A stretch of DNA of 33,828 bases from Gemmatimonadota bacterium (GCA_016794805.1 JAEUJI010000356.1:1-33828), one strand, 5' to 3'; positions 16,758-24,020 are shown, numbered from the stretch's first letter. Program-made: numbers and translations. The notes: generated by a model from the sequence alone, not told the origin.

Positions 16758-17201
16758 ATGAAGCTGGTGGACACTGATGAAACCGTGGTGCTGGTCACCG
16801 GCTCGGACATCCGGGCGGAGGAACGGGACCGTCCCACGGCCTATCGCCTGAAGCAGGAGGTCGACCGGCTGAGCGACGGGCAGCCGTTCCGCCGGGCGGT
16901 GGTCGTGGGGGATGCCTGGTACCTGGAGAACCGGATCTTCCACCTCAACCCGACGATCGCCATCGGCGGGCCCGGGGTGAATGGGCTCGCCGCCGAGCTG
17001 ACGCAGGCGCTGCCGGTCCTCTGGAGCCGGGACCAGCGGGCCTTCGTGCAGGCGGACTTCGATGCCGATCCCAAGCGGGGCCTGCTCTGGGGGGCGAACG
17101 CCGAGTCCACGATGGTGGCGGTGGAGACCTTCGTCAGCCAGGGCTTCCTGGCCGACCTGCTGCGCCGGATCTGGCGCTTTCGCACCGAGGTGTACGTATG
17201 A
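16758..17201 (+). CDS. Conserved-looking small protein, function unknown
   Basis: The 147-residue protein has no signal peptide or membrane segment. It alternates strands and helices: MKLVDTDETVVLVTGSDIRAEE, then RAVVVGDAWYLENRIFHLNPTIAIGGPGVNGLAAELTQALP, then a tryptophan-containing segment and a C-terminal helix FLADLLRRIWRFR. The GGPGVNG loop after a strand could bind a nucleotide or phosphate, but this is not a standard P-loop (no G-K-S/T). I do not recognise the family. GAGG lies about ten bases upstream of the ATG, and the stop overlaps the next lipoprotein gene (ATGA), so it belongs to the same transcription unit as the TonB-like and Ig-like genes. Confidence 0.7.
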   Translation: MKLVDTDETVVLVTGSDIRAEERDRPTAYRLKQEVDRLSDGQPFRRAVVVGDAWYLENRIFHLNPTIAIGGPGVNGLAAELTQALPVLWSRDQRAFVQADFDADPKRGLLWGANAESTMVAVETFVSQGFLADLLRRIWRFRTEVYV

Positions 17202-18925
17202 TCCGACGAGTCCGCCCGCTGGCCTGGCTGCTGCCCCTCCTCGCGCTCGGCTGTGACGACGCGGGACCGGTCGCCAGCACCGGGCCGGGGATCGCCCAGG
17301 TGCGGTTCCAGGCCGTGGCGCCGCCGGGCCTCGGCCGCTTCGCGCCGGGGCTGGTGGTGGAGCAGGTCAAGGCCAGCCTGATCCGGATTGTCAACGACCT
17401 GCCGGATACCGTCGGCACCCGGACGGCGCCATTCGGGGTGGAACAGAACACCCTCGCGCTCAACTTCTCGCTCTTCGTGGCCGCCCCCGAGACGCTGTAC
17501 GTCGAGCTCGAGTACCAGACCGCGGCCGGGGTGACCCTGTTCTTCGCCTCGCAGCAGGTGGTCGCGATACCCGGGGTGCCCAGCCTGCCGCCCCTGCTGC
17601 AGCCGTTCTATATCGGCCCCGGAAGCAACCTGGCCTTCGTCAACCTCACGCCGCAGGACACGATGCTCTCCGCCGGCGATTCGCTGCAGTACGACGCCAC
17701 GGCCCTCGATGGCCAGCAGCAGCCGGTGCCCACCTTCTACGCGGCCTGGAGCACCAGCGATCCCCGGGTCACGATCAATGCGCTGGGCCTGGTGCGGGCC
17801 CCGGATATCACCAAGCTGGTCACCATCACCGCCCAGACGCCCAACGGCGTCTTTGCCACCACCACCCTCGTGATCCAGGGCTCCGCCGGTCTGGGGCTGG
17901 CGCCGGACTCGGTCGAGAAGCTCCCCGGCGGTACCCAGCAGTTCGCGGTGGCGCTCGGGGGGCTCCGGACCTCGGTGTTCGCCTGGTCGGTGAACGGGGT
18001 GGATGGCGGGAATGCCACGTTCGGCACCGTGGACAGCCTCGGTTTCTACACCGCTCCGGCCCAGGTGCCATCCCCGAACTCCTTTGATCTCTGCGCCCGG
18101 GATATCACGCGCGCCGGGATCCAGGGTTGCGCCCGCGTCGTGATTTCCACGGTGCCCTCGGCCGGGGCGGACGTGATCGTCTTCAACGACATCAACCTGT
18201 TCGCCGACTACGACACGGTCCCGGGGAACCGGCGCCTGATCCGGAACCTGGTCAACTTCGCCAACAACCTGCCGCGGGGCCGCGGGACCCAGGTGCTGCA
18301 CGAGTATTCCCACGCCTCGCTCTGCCTGTCCACCGCGGAATGCGACCAGACCGATCTCGCGGAGATGAACAACGTGATCGCCGGGCAGGGGCTGGGCGTG
18401 GTGGTGTACGACACCCTCAGCCGGTTGCCATCCGCCATTCCTCCCGAGGTCAAGGCACTCTTCATCTGGACTCCGCAGCGCGCCTACGATACCCTGGAGA
18501 TCAACACCCTGAAGGCGTTCGCCTCGGAAGGCGGGCGGATCATCTTCCTGGGCGAACGGCTGCCCTACTACGGCCAGCTCAACATCGACCTGGTGGAGAA
18601 TCGTTTCTTCCTGGAGATGGGCGCGCAGCTCACCAATGTGGCGGCGGACGTGGCCTTCGGCGCGCCGTACGTGGTCCACAAGGCGGGCATCCGGTCCCAC
18701 CAGACCACCGCGGGGGTGGACAGCCTCTGGTTCTCGGCCGCGAGCATCGTCGTGCCGGGACCGAACGACTTCGCGCTGGTGGTGGATGTCCAGGGACAGC
18801 AGGCGGTGCTGGGCGGGGTGGCCAAGATCGACCTGACGCCGCTGCCGGTGCCTCCCGCGGCCGTGAGGACCACAAGGCCGGCGGCTGCCGCCTGGCGTCC
18901 GATGGTCCGCGCTGGGCTGGATTAG
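17198..18925 (+). CDS. Lipoprotein with Ig-like repeats and a C-terminal amidotransferase/ThuA-like region
   Basis: The 575-residue product begins MIRRVRPLAWLLPLLALGC, a lipoprotein signal with Cys19 as the acylated residue. Residues about 30-140 are beta-rich. Residues 150-310 hold two Ig-like (BIG2-type) units: LSAGDSLQYDATALDGQQQPV with STSDPRVTINALGLVRAPD, and a second ending NATFGTVDSLGFYTAPAQV. Residues 320-550 form an alpha/beta region (GADVIVFNDINLFADYDTV, TLKAFASEGGRIIFLGERLPYYG) reminiscent of ThuA or amidotransferase-like folds. Two Cys pairs may form disulfides. It is probably surface- or periplasm-exposed; its ligand is unknown. It overlaps the preceding gene (ATGA) and ends the plus-strand run; a hairpin repeat follows within six bases. 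Confidence 0.85.
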   Translation: MIRRVRPLAWLLPLLALGCDDAGPVASTGPGIAQVRFQAVAPPGLGRFAPGLVVEQVKASLIRIVNDLPDTVGTRTAPFGVEQNTLALNFSLFVAAPETLYVELEYQTAAGVTLFFASQQVVAIPGVPSLPPLLQPFYIGPGSNLAFVNLTPQDTMLSAGDSLQYDATALDGQQQPVPTFYAAWSTSDPRVTINALGLVRAPDITKLVTITAQTPNGVFATTTLVIQGSAGLGLAPDSVEKLPGGTQQFAVALGGLRTSVFAWSVNGVDGGNATFGTVDSLGFYTAPAQVPSPNSFDLCARDITRAGIQGCARVVISTVPSAGADVIVFNDINLFADYDTVPGNRRLIRNLVNFANNLPRGRGTQVLHEYSHASLCLSTAECDQTDLAEMNNVIAGQGLGVVVYDTLSRLPSAIPPEVKALFIWTPQRAYDTLEINTLKAFASEGGRIIFLGERLPYYGQLNIDLVENRFFLEMGAQLTNVAADVAFGAPYVVHKAGIRSHQTTAGVDSLWFSAASIVVPGPNDFALVVDVQGQQAVLGGVAKIDLTPLPVPPAAVRTTRPAAAAWRPMVRAGLD

Positions 18926-18930
18926 GAATT

Positions 18931-19011
18931 CAACCACGAAGGACACGAAGGACACGAAGGGCACAAAGGGCGAGACCGCGTCCTTCGTGCCCTTCGTGCT
19001 CTTTGTGGTTG
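18931..19011. repeat. CACGAAGG-type tandem/inverted repeat between convergent genes
   Basis: The left arm (18931-18961) has three 9-base units of ACACGAAGG type. The right arm (18981-19011) is its near-complement: 26 of 31 positions match, and three of the five mismatches would be G-U pairs in RNA read from the plus strand. The loop is 19 bases. It lies between the lipoprotein stop (18925) and the capA-like stop (19026), so it may end transcription from both sides, although there is no long T-run. Similar CACGAAGG repeats recur in GC-rich soil bacteria, from memory. Translated, it gives the KGTKGTK or FVSFV runs seen in spurious predicted proteins. Confidence 0.85.
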
Positions 19012-19025
19012 ACGTTTCTGCGGGG

Positions 19026-20093
19026 CTATGGTGGTGAGATAGCGCCGTCGACACCGATCCGGGCGCCGGTGCGCGGGAAGTCGAGCTTCGTCACCCGGCG
19101 GAGTAACGCGATCGCGGCGCCGGTGCTGTCCGGCACCACTCCCACCTGCGGCAGCTGCACCAGCGCCGGCATCCGGGCCCGCAGAAAGCCGCCCCCCGCG
19201 TCAAGCTCAAGGTCCAGGATGGTGGTCTGCCCCAGCGCCCCGTCCAGGTTGAAGCCGCGGTAGGTCAGGAAGTTCCCCAGCGAATAGAAGATCGGCTTGC
19301 CCTGGTGGAACTCCACCCCGCGCAGCACATGCGGACCGTGGCCCACCACCGCGTCCGCCCCGGCGTCCAGTACCGCGCGGGCCCAGCGCCGCAGGTTGCC
19401 CCGCGGCTCCTTCCCCAGGAATTCCGGGCCGGTGGGGGTCCGCACCGCGGCACTCCCCTCCCGGCCGCCATGGAAGGTCACCACCAGCACGTCCACCAGC
19501 GGCCGCACCGAATCCACGATCGCGACGCTCCGGGCCAGGTCGAGGAGGTTGTAGGTGTGGGGGTAAGTGGCGAAGCCCACCAGCCCCACGAGGGTCATCC
19601 GGCCATCCCGGAACACGGGGGTGATCGCCACCTGCCCCAGCGGGCCGTACGGCGTGAGGCCCAGCCCGCGCAGGGTCTCCTCGGTGTGCCGCCGGGCGTC
19701 GGGCCCGTAGTCGTTGGCGTGATTGTTGGCCAGGTTGGCATGGGTGAATCCGGCCTCCGCGAGGCGCGCCGCGAGCCAGGTCGGGGTGGCAAAGGCATAG
19801 CAGCGGGTGGACTTCGGGGCGCACTTGCTGGAACTGCCGGTGTCGGAGAGGACACCTTCGAAGTTCCCCACCACGAGATCGCCGCGGAGCAGGCTGTCCA
19901 CCTGCCGGAAGAGCCCCCGCCCGCTGTCCGGGGGCAGGCCGTCCTCGATGGTGCGGGTGCCGAGGTTGATGTCGCCGGTGAAGGCGAGCCGGATGGGGAA
20001 GGGGTCGTGGACGATGCCGGCACCGGCGGCCTGGCCGGCCAGGGGCGGCGCGATGAGCGCGGCCAGGAGCGCCCCAAAGGGGAGTCTCCGCAT
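19026..20093 (-). CDS. CapA-family exported metallophosphatase-like protein
   Basis: The 355-residue product has a signal peptide (MRRLPFGALLAALIAPPLAGQA). The mature part matches the CapA/PgsA family, a calcineurin-like metallophosphatase fold associated with poly-gamma-glutamate or capsule export: LAFTGDINLGTRTIEDG (metal-binding GD), LVVGNFEGVLSD, TPTWLAARLAEAGFTHANLANNHANDYG (the N-N-H signature), VTFHGG and VVGHGPHVLRGVEFHQGKPIFYSLGNF. Two cysteines in SKCAPKSTRCYA may pair. No capB/capC synthase genes are present, so polymer production cannot be inferred; many CapA homologues stand alone with unknown substrates. It starts eight bases after the gltX stop on the same strand and is likely co-transcribed with it. 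Confidence 0.88.
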   Translation of the reverse strand: MRRLPFGALLAALIAPPLAGQAAGAGIVHDPFPIRLAFTGDINLGTRTIEDGLPPDSGRGLFRQVDSLLRGDLVVGNFEGVLSDTGSSSKCAPKSTRCYAFATPTWLAARLAEAGFTHANLANNHANDYGPDARRHTEETLRGLGLTPYGPLGQVAITPVFRDGRMTLVGLVGFATYPHTYNLLDLARSVAIVDSVRPLVDVLVVTFHGGREGSAAVRTPTGPEFLGKEPRGNLRRWARAVLDAGADAVVGHGPHVLRGVEFHQGKPIFYSLGNFLTYRGFNLDGALGQTTILDLELDAGGGFLRARMPALVQLPQVGVVPDSTGAAIALLRRVTKLDFPRTGARIGVDGAISPP

Positions 20094-20101
20094 GTGCGGA
20101 A

Positions 20102-21520
20102 TCAGCTCCGGGCGGCGGCGATGCGCGCCAGGCTGTCTTCGCGGCCCACCACGGCGAGCAGCTCGTTGACGGGCTCGGAGACCGTGCCGCCGGTGAGCGC
20201 CACCCGCACCGGCTGCATCACGTCGCCCAGCTTCTTCCCCTCCCGCTCAGCCAGCTCCTTGAGGGCGGCCTCGAGCGCGGCGGGGGTCCACTGAGCCTCG
20301 GGGAGCGCGGTCAGCGCCGCCGAGACCAGCGCCAGGTTGGCGGTGAACGCCGCGCCGAGCTTCGTCACGAGCTGGTCGCCCTTGGGGTCGCGGGTGATGC
20401 GGGTCCGATCGAGCCGCACCGCCACCTGGTTCGCGATGTCGAGCAGCGTGCGGGACCGGGTCTTCACCGCGTCGATCAGCGGGCGCAGGTCTCGAGACCC
20501 CGGGTCCACGCCCAGGGCGCCCAGGTGGCGGCGCACCGCGGGCTCCAGTTCCGCCGCGGGGCGGGCCGAGAGGTACTGCCCGTTCATCCACTCCAGCTTC
20601 GCCAGGTCGAAGACTGCAGCCTTCTTCTGGATCCCTTCCAGCGAGAACAGCGCGATCATCTCCTCCTCCGGGAGGATCTCCCGATCTCCACCCGGGGACC
20701 ATCCCAGCAGCGCCAGGAAGTTGCGCATCGCGAGCGGGAGGATGCCCTGGTCCTGGTAGTCCCCCACCGCGGTGGCGCCATGCCGCTTGGAGAGCTTCTT
20801 CCCGTCGCTGCCCAGGATCATCGGCACGTGGGCGAAGACGGGCGGCGTCCTCCCGAGCGCGCGGTACAGGGCGATCTGCTTGGGGGTGTTCGAGATGTGG
20901 TCGTCCCCGCGGATGACATGGGTGATTCGCATCTCGATGTCGTCCGACACGACCGCGAGGTTGTAGATCGGGGTGCCGTCGCTCCGGAGGATGATGAAAT
21001 CGTCGAGGTCCCGCCCCTGGAAGCTGATCCGGTCGTGCACCGCGTCCTCCCAGGCGATTTCCTCGTCCGGCATCCGCACCCGGATGCTGAAGGGGGTGCC
21101 CGCGGCGAGCCGTGCGTCCACGTCGGCGCGGCTCAACCGGCCGCAGCGCCCGTCATAGCGGAAGCTGGAGTTCCCCTTCTCCGCGTGGGTCCGCGCCTGG
21201 TCCAGCTCCTCCCGGGTGCAGAAACAGCGGTAGGCGCGATCGGCCCGCAGCAGCCCCTCGGCGTCCGCCCGGTGGCGGCCGTAGAACTGCCCCTGGAAGT
21301 ACGGCCCCTCGTCATGAGTGACGCCGAGCCAGGCCAGGCCATCGAGGATCACCTGGGTGTGGGCCTCGGTGCTCCGCTCCTTGTCGGTATCCTCGATGCG
21401 GAGCACAAAGGTGCCGCCGGTCCGCTTCGCGTAGAGCCAGTTGAACAGCGCCGTGCGGGCGCCACCGACGTGCAGGTAGCCGGTGGGGGAGGGGGCAAAG
21501 CGGACGCGTACGGAAGTCAT
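20102..21520 (-). CDS. gltX: Glutamyl-tRNA synthetase
   Basis: This is a class I aminoacyl-tRNA synthetase of 472 residues that charges tRNA-Glu (and tRNA-Gln in organisms using the amidotransferase route). The HIGH-type motif is YLHVGG (residues 15-20) in FAPSPTGYLHVGGARTALFNWL, and the KMSKS-type motif is KLSKR at 242-246 in GSDGKKLSKRHGAT. RIEDTDKERS, FIILRSDGTPIYNLAVVSDD and HVIRGDDHISNTPKQI are characteristic. The segment RCFCTREELDQART with nearby cysteine RCG shows only part of the zinc-binding Cys set seen in some GluRS. The start gives the usual MTSVRVRFAPSPTG N-terminus. Upstream are a hairpin repeat and tRNA-Ser(GCU). Confidence 0.97.
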   Translation of the reverse strand: MTSVRVRFAPSPTGYLHVGGARTALFNWLYAKRTGGTFVLRIEDTDKERSTEAHTQVILDGLAWLGVTHDEGPYFQGQFYGRHRADAEGLLRADRAYRCFCTREELDQARTHAEKGNSSFRYDGRCGRLSRADVDARLAAGTPFSIRVRMPDEEIAWEDAVHDRISFQGRDLDDFIILRSDGTPIYNLAVVSDDIEMRITHVIRGDDHISNTPKQIALYRALGRTPPVFAHVPMILGSDGKKLSKRHGATAVGDYQDQGILPLAMRNFLALLGWSPGGDREILPEEEMIALFSLEGIQKKAAVFDLAKLEWMNGQYLSARPAAELEPAVRRHLGALGVDPGSRDLRPLIDAVKTRSRTLLDIANQVAVRLDRTRITRDPKGDQLVTKLGAAFTANLALVSAALTALPEAQWTPAALEAALKELAEREGKKLGDVMQPVRVALTGGTVSEPVNELLAVVGREDSLARIAAARS

Positions 21521-21571
21521 GAGGTCTATCGAGCCGGAAGCGAGGGACGGGAAACTGGCACCGGGAAAACA

Positions 21572-21622
21572 GAAAAGGGGAACGGGGCGGATGGGCTCAG
21601 CCCGGTTCCCTGTTCCCCTTCA
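21572..21622. repeat. GGGAA/TTCCC inverted repeat between tRNA-Ser and gltX (locus C)
   Basis: AAGGGGAAC (21575-21583) and GTTCCCCTT (21612-21620) are perfectly complementary, with a second inner stem GGGC/GCCC around 21593-21603. It resembles the repeats at 3705 and 8545. It may separate tRNA-Ser from gltX transcription, but there is no T-run. This and the tRNA with its promoter are the only features seen in the 316-bp gap 21521-21836. Confidence 0.55.
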
Positions 21623-21639
21623 TCCTGTGATCCCGCCAA

Positions 21640-21729
21640 CGGAGTCGGAGGGATTCGAACCCTCGATAAGGCTTTTGACCCTATAACGGTTTAGCAAACC
21701 GCCGCCTTCAGCCACTCGGCCACGACTCC
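21640..21729 (-). tRNA. tRNA-Ser (anticodon GCU)
   Basis: The 90-base cloverleaf reads from 21729. The acceptor stem GGAGTCG pairs with CGACTCC, and the discriminator is G, as usual for serine. The D-arm begins GGCCGAGTGG. The anticodon loop TTGCTAA carries GCT (bases 21693-21695), decoding AGC/AGU. A long variable arm (ATAGGGT paired with GCCTTAT) marks a class II tRNA, and the T-arm contains GGTTCGAATCC. The 3' CCA is not encoded. A promoter lies immediately upstream. Confidence 0.97.
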
Positions 21730-21740
21730 CGGGAGCGGGG

Positions 21741-21769
21741 ATTCTAGCGGCCCCGCTGGGCCCGGACAA
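21741..21769 (-). promoter_or_regulatory. Sigma-70-type promoter of tRNA-Ser(GCU)
   Basis: On the minus strand TTGTCC (21764-21769) and TAGAAT (21741-21746) are separated by 17 bases. The expected start is a few bases upstream of the mature tRNA 5' end at 21729, a typical stable-RNA layout. Confidence 0.7.
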
Positions 21770-21798
21770 GGCCGGGCCGCTGGCGGGTCTCGCACCCA

Positions 21799-21804
21799 TA
21801 CAAT
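21799..21804 (+). promoter_or_regulatory. Possible -10 element for the lipoprotein gene at 21837
   Basis: TACAAT lies 32 bases before the ATG on the plus strand. No convincing -35 element is found 16-18 bases upstream, so this is a weak call. Confidence 0.3.
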
Positions 21805-21836
21805 AGGATGGAAGGGTCTCCAGCCGGGAGCCACGC

Positions 21837-22496
21837 ATGCCCGCGCGGTCGCTCTGGTCCGTCATGCTCTGCTGCACCGCCTGCCTGGGCGGGGGGGAAG
21901 GACCGGCGGAGCCGGGGCGTGGTGCCGAGGGGCCCGGCCCCGCCGTCCCGGTGGATGGGGTGGTGCTGGACTCGCTCCGCGGCATCCCGGTGCCCAACGC
22001 CTCGGTGAGCCTGGGCGATACCGGGACGATGACCGATGGCGCCGGACGGTTCCGCCTCTTCGCGCCGACCGGTGCGGTGCCGGTGCTGGTCCTCGCCTAC
22101 GGTCACGAGGCGCGGGCCATGGTGCTGCCGGTGCACGGCGCGACCCGCTCCACCATCACCCTGCGGCGGCTCGCGCCACTGCTCATGGCCTGCGCCCTCC
22201 AGGCGGACACCCTGCACGCGCTGATCGTGGACCTGCAGGGGCGGAAGACGCTCAACCGGCGGGAGGGTTCCACCGTCGCGCTGACGGCACCCTCGGGCAT
22301 CACGGTGCTCAATGGATTCGCCTGGCGCTGGACCGCGATCGACAATCTCACCTGGCGGGTGCGCGTGCCCGGGGTGGGGGATTCGGTGAGCCGGATCTCC
22401 TGGCAGCTGCGCGACATTGACGGCAATCTGGATGCGTCCGAGTGCAGCCAGGTGGCCGCGCCACCAATGCCCCAGGACCCGGATTCCCTCGACTGA
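21837..22496 (+). CDS. Exported protein with carboxypeptidase-regulatory-like domain, possible lipoprotein
   Basis: The 219-residue product starts at an ATG with GGGAG six bases upstream. Its N-terminus MPARSLWSVMLCCTACLGGG is hydrophobic with cysteines at 12, 13 and 16, followed by a Gly/Pro-rich linker; this suggests a lipoprotein, though the lipobox is not canonical. Residues 40-100 form a beta-sandwich of the carboxypeptidase-regulatory or TonB-plug-adjacent type: VDGVVLDSLRGIPVPNASVSLGDTG followed by TMTDGAGRFRLFAP. The remainder is beta-rich with cysteines at two sites. Such domains commonly mediate adhesion or outer-membrane contacts. Function otherwise unknown. It converges on metB with a 23-bp gap and no visible terminator. 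Confidence 0.75.
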   Translation: MPARSLWSVMLCCTACLGGGEGPAEPGRGAEGPGPAVPVDGVVLDSLRGIPVPNASVSLGDTGTMTDGAGRFRLFAPTGAVPVLVLAYGHEARAMVLPVHGATRSTITLRRLAPLLMACALQADTLHALIVDLQGRKTLNRREGSTVALTAPSGITVLNGFAWRWTAIDNLTWRVRVPGVGDSVSRISWQLRDIDGNLDASECSQVAAPPMPQDPDSLD

Positions 22497-22519
22497 CCTC
22501 GGGGCGCGGGCCGGCCGGC

Positions 22520-23707
22520 TCAAGCCTGCGCGGGCGCCGCGTGGAACTCCGCCACCCGATCCAGGGCGGCGCCCAGGTCTTCCAGCAGGTCCTCCACGAA
22601 CTCGATCCCGACCGAGAGCCGCAGCAGGCCGCCGGTGATGCCGGCGACTTCCTGCTGTTCCGGCGTCATCGAGGCATGGGTCATGGTGGCCGGGTGCGCC
22701 ACCAGCGACTCCACCCCGCCCAGCGACTCCGCCAGGGTGAAGCAGCGCAATCCCTCGAGGAACGCGGGCACCGCCGCCTCTCCACCCTCCAGCTCGAAGC
22801 TGAGCATCGCCCCGAACCCCGCCTGTTGCCGGGCCGCGAGCCGGTGGCCGGGGTGGTCCGGCAGCCCCGGATAGTGGACCCGGGCAACCGCGGGATGACG
22901 CGCGAGCAGCTCGGCAACCGCGCCGGCGTTCTCCAGGTGGGAGCGCATCCGGGGGTGCAGGGTGCGGAGCCCCCGCAGCGTCAGGTAACTGTCGAAGGGC
23001 GCGCCGGTCACGCCGATCACGTTGGCCCACCAGGCGAGTTCCTCGGCCAGCGCCGCCTCGCGGGCGATCACCGCGCCGCCCACCACGTCGCTGTGCCCGT
23101 TGAGGTACTTGGTGGTGGAGTGCACCACGAGGTCGGCGCCCAGGGTGAGGGGCCGCTGGAGCGCCGGGGAGAGAAAGGTGTTGTCCACCACCAGCAGCGC
23201 CCCGGCTCGCCGCGCCAGGCGGGCGGCGAGGGCGAGGTCGGTGATCCGGAGCAGGGGATTGCTCGGCGTCTCCACCCAGACCATTCGCGCCGGGAGGGCC
23301 AGCGCCGCCGTCAGCCGGTCGGGGTCGCTCTGGTCCACGTAGGACACGCGGAAGTGGTTGCGGGCGGCGAGCGTGTCGAGCAGGCGGCGGGTGCCGCCAT
23401 AGCAGTCGTGCGGCGCCACCAGCCGGTCCCCCGGCTTGAGCAGCTGCAGCACCAGCAGGACGGCCGACATCCCGGTCGAGGTGATGACCGCGCCGGCGCC
23501 CTCTTCGAGTTCCGTCAGGGCGGCGCCGAGGGTATCGCGGGTGGGATTCCCAGTGCGGCTGTAGTCGTAGGGCCGCTTCTCGCGGAAGCCCGCGAAGGCA
23601 AACGTGGACGTGAGGTACAAGGGCGGGATGACCGCGCCATGTTGCTGGTCGGTCGCGACGCCGGCGCGCACGGCGCGGGTCTGGGGGCCAGGGGATCGGC
23701 GGCTCAT
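22520..23707 (-). CDS. metB: Cystathionine gamma-synthase (MetB-type)
   Basis: The 395-residue PLP enzyme of the Cys/Met metabolism family joins an activated homoserine ester with cysteine to give cystathionine on the way to methionine. It follows E. coli MetB closely from memory: VIPPLYLTSTF, YDYSRTGNPTRDTL (47-60), TSTGMSAVLLV, KPGDRLVAPHDCYGGTRRL, VETPSNPLLRI, VVDNTFLSPALQ (D175), HSTTKYLNGHSDVVGG with the PLP lysine K200, and FTLAESLGGVESLVAHPATMTHASM. Cystathionine gamma-lyase is the alternative, but the SAM-responsive leader supports biosynthesis. The ATG at 23707 has no Shine-Dalgarno of its own; it overlaps the stop of a 10-codon leader ORF, so translation is probably coupled. Confidence 0.93.
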   Translation of the reverse strand: MSRRSPGPQTRAVRAGVATDQQHGAVIPPLYLTSTFAFAGFREKRPYDYSRTGNPTRDTLGAALTELEEGAGAVITSTGMSAVLLVLQLLKPGDRLVAPHDCYGGTRRLLDTLAARNHFRVSYVDQSDPDRLTAALALPARMVWVETPSNPLLRITDLALAARLARRAGALLVVDNTFLSPALQRPLTLGADLVVHSTTKYLNGHSDVVGGAVIAREAALAEELAWWANVIGVTGAPFDSYLTLRGLRTLHPRMRSHLENAGAVAELLARHPAVARVHYPGLPDHPGHRLAARQQAGFGAMLSFELEGGEAAVPAFLEGLRCFTLAESLGGVESLVAHPATMTHASMTPEQQEVAGITGGLLRLSVGIEFVEDLLEDLGAALDRVAEFHAAPAQA

Positions 23708-23736
23708 CGGACGGCGACCGGGGACGGCAGGTGCAT
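23704..23736 (-). CDS. Putative 10-residue leader peptide coupled to metB
   Basis: GGGGAG nine bases before the ATG at 23736 starts a short frame encoding MHLPSPVAVR; its TGA overlaps the metB ATG (ATGA). It is in a different frame from metB. The only good Shine-Dalgarno near metB serves this ORF, which implies coupled initiation. It has no run of Met or other regulatory codons, so classical attenuation by its translation is not suggested. Confidence 0.55.
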   Translation of the reverse strand: MHLPSPVAVR

Positions 23737-23757
23737 GGTTCGGTTCTCCCCAACACG

Positions 23758-23785
23758 AAAAAGGCCTGACGGAAGGCCGCCAGGC
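23758..23785 (-). terminator. Intrinsic terminator in the metB leader
   Basis: On the minus strand GCCTGGCGG, loop CCTT, CCGTCAGGC form a 9-bp stem (one G-U pair) followed by C and five T. It lies after the SAM-II-like aptamer and before the leader ORF, so it can act as the expression switch for metB. Confidence 0.85.
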
Positions 23786-23790
23786 GATCG

Positions 23791-23840
23791 CGTTTTAGCA
23801 TTTGTTTAACGTGGCTGCAATAGGCGGCAAATGACCACGG
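23791..23840 (-). promoter_or_regulatory. SAM-II-type riboswitch upstream of metB
   Basis: The minus-strand RNA matches the SAM-II (metA-motif) core as I know it. P1 is CGUGG (23835-23839) with CCACG (23810-23814). The pseudoknot strand CAUUUG (23828-23833) pairs perfectly with CAAAUG (23799-23804). The conserved UAUUGCA and GUUAAACAAAUGCUAAAA segments are present. SAM-V shares this core and cannot be excluded by eye. High SAM should stabilise the fold and reduce metB expression. A 6-base pairing is possible between aptamer GCCGCC (23823-23828) and GGCGGC in the terminator 5' arm (23776-23781), which could serve as antiterminator (inference). Confidence 0.87.
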
Positions 23841-23861
23841 GGCGCTTCAGTTGTGACAGCC

Positions 23862-23890
23862 ATACTACGGCGACCGTGCACCGCCGTCAA
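23862..23890 (-). promoter_or_regulatory. Sigma-70-type promoter of metB
   Basis: On the minus strand TTGACG (23885-23890) and TAGTAT (23862-23867) are separated by exactly 17 bases. Transcription should start near 23855, about 15 bases before the aptamer, giving a leader of about 148 bases. Confidence 0.8.
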
Positions 23891-24020
23891 GCACCCCCCC
23901 GGCACCAGGCCGATCGGTGGGGCGGCAGGCGACACGGTTCGGCGCCGGTGTGGCCCCGGTTACAGCACCGCCGACCACCCGGCGGTAGTCTGCGGATGTC
24001 CCGTATCCCCTGGAGCTGGC

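Noticed and set aside
16841-19054. 737-codon minus-strand frame ending in KSTKGTK and FVSFV runs
   Set aside because: Antisense to four real genes; the runs are the translated CACGAAGG repeat.
23853-24020. Upstream extension of the lipoprotein gene at 24021
   Set aside because: It would translate the metB promoter region and hide the lipoprotein signal; GGAG supports the ATG at 24021.
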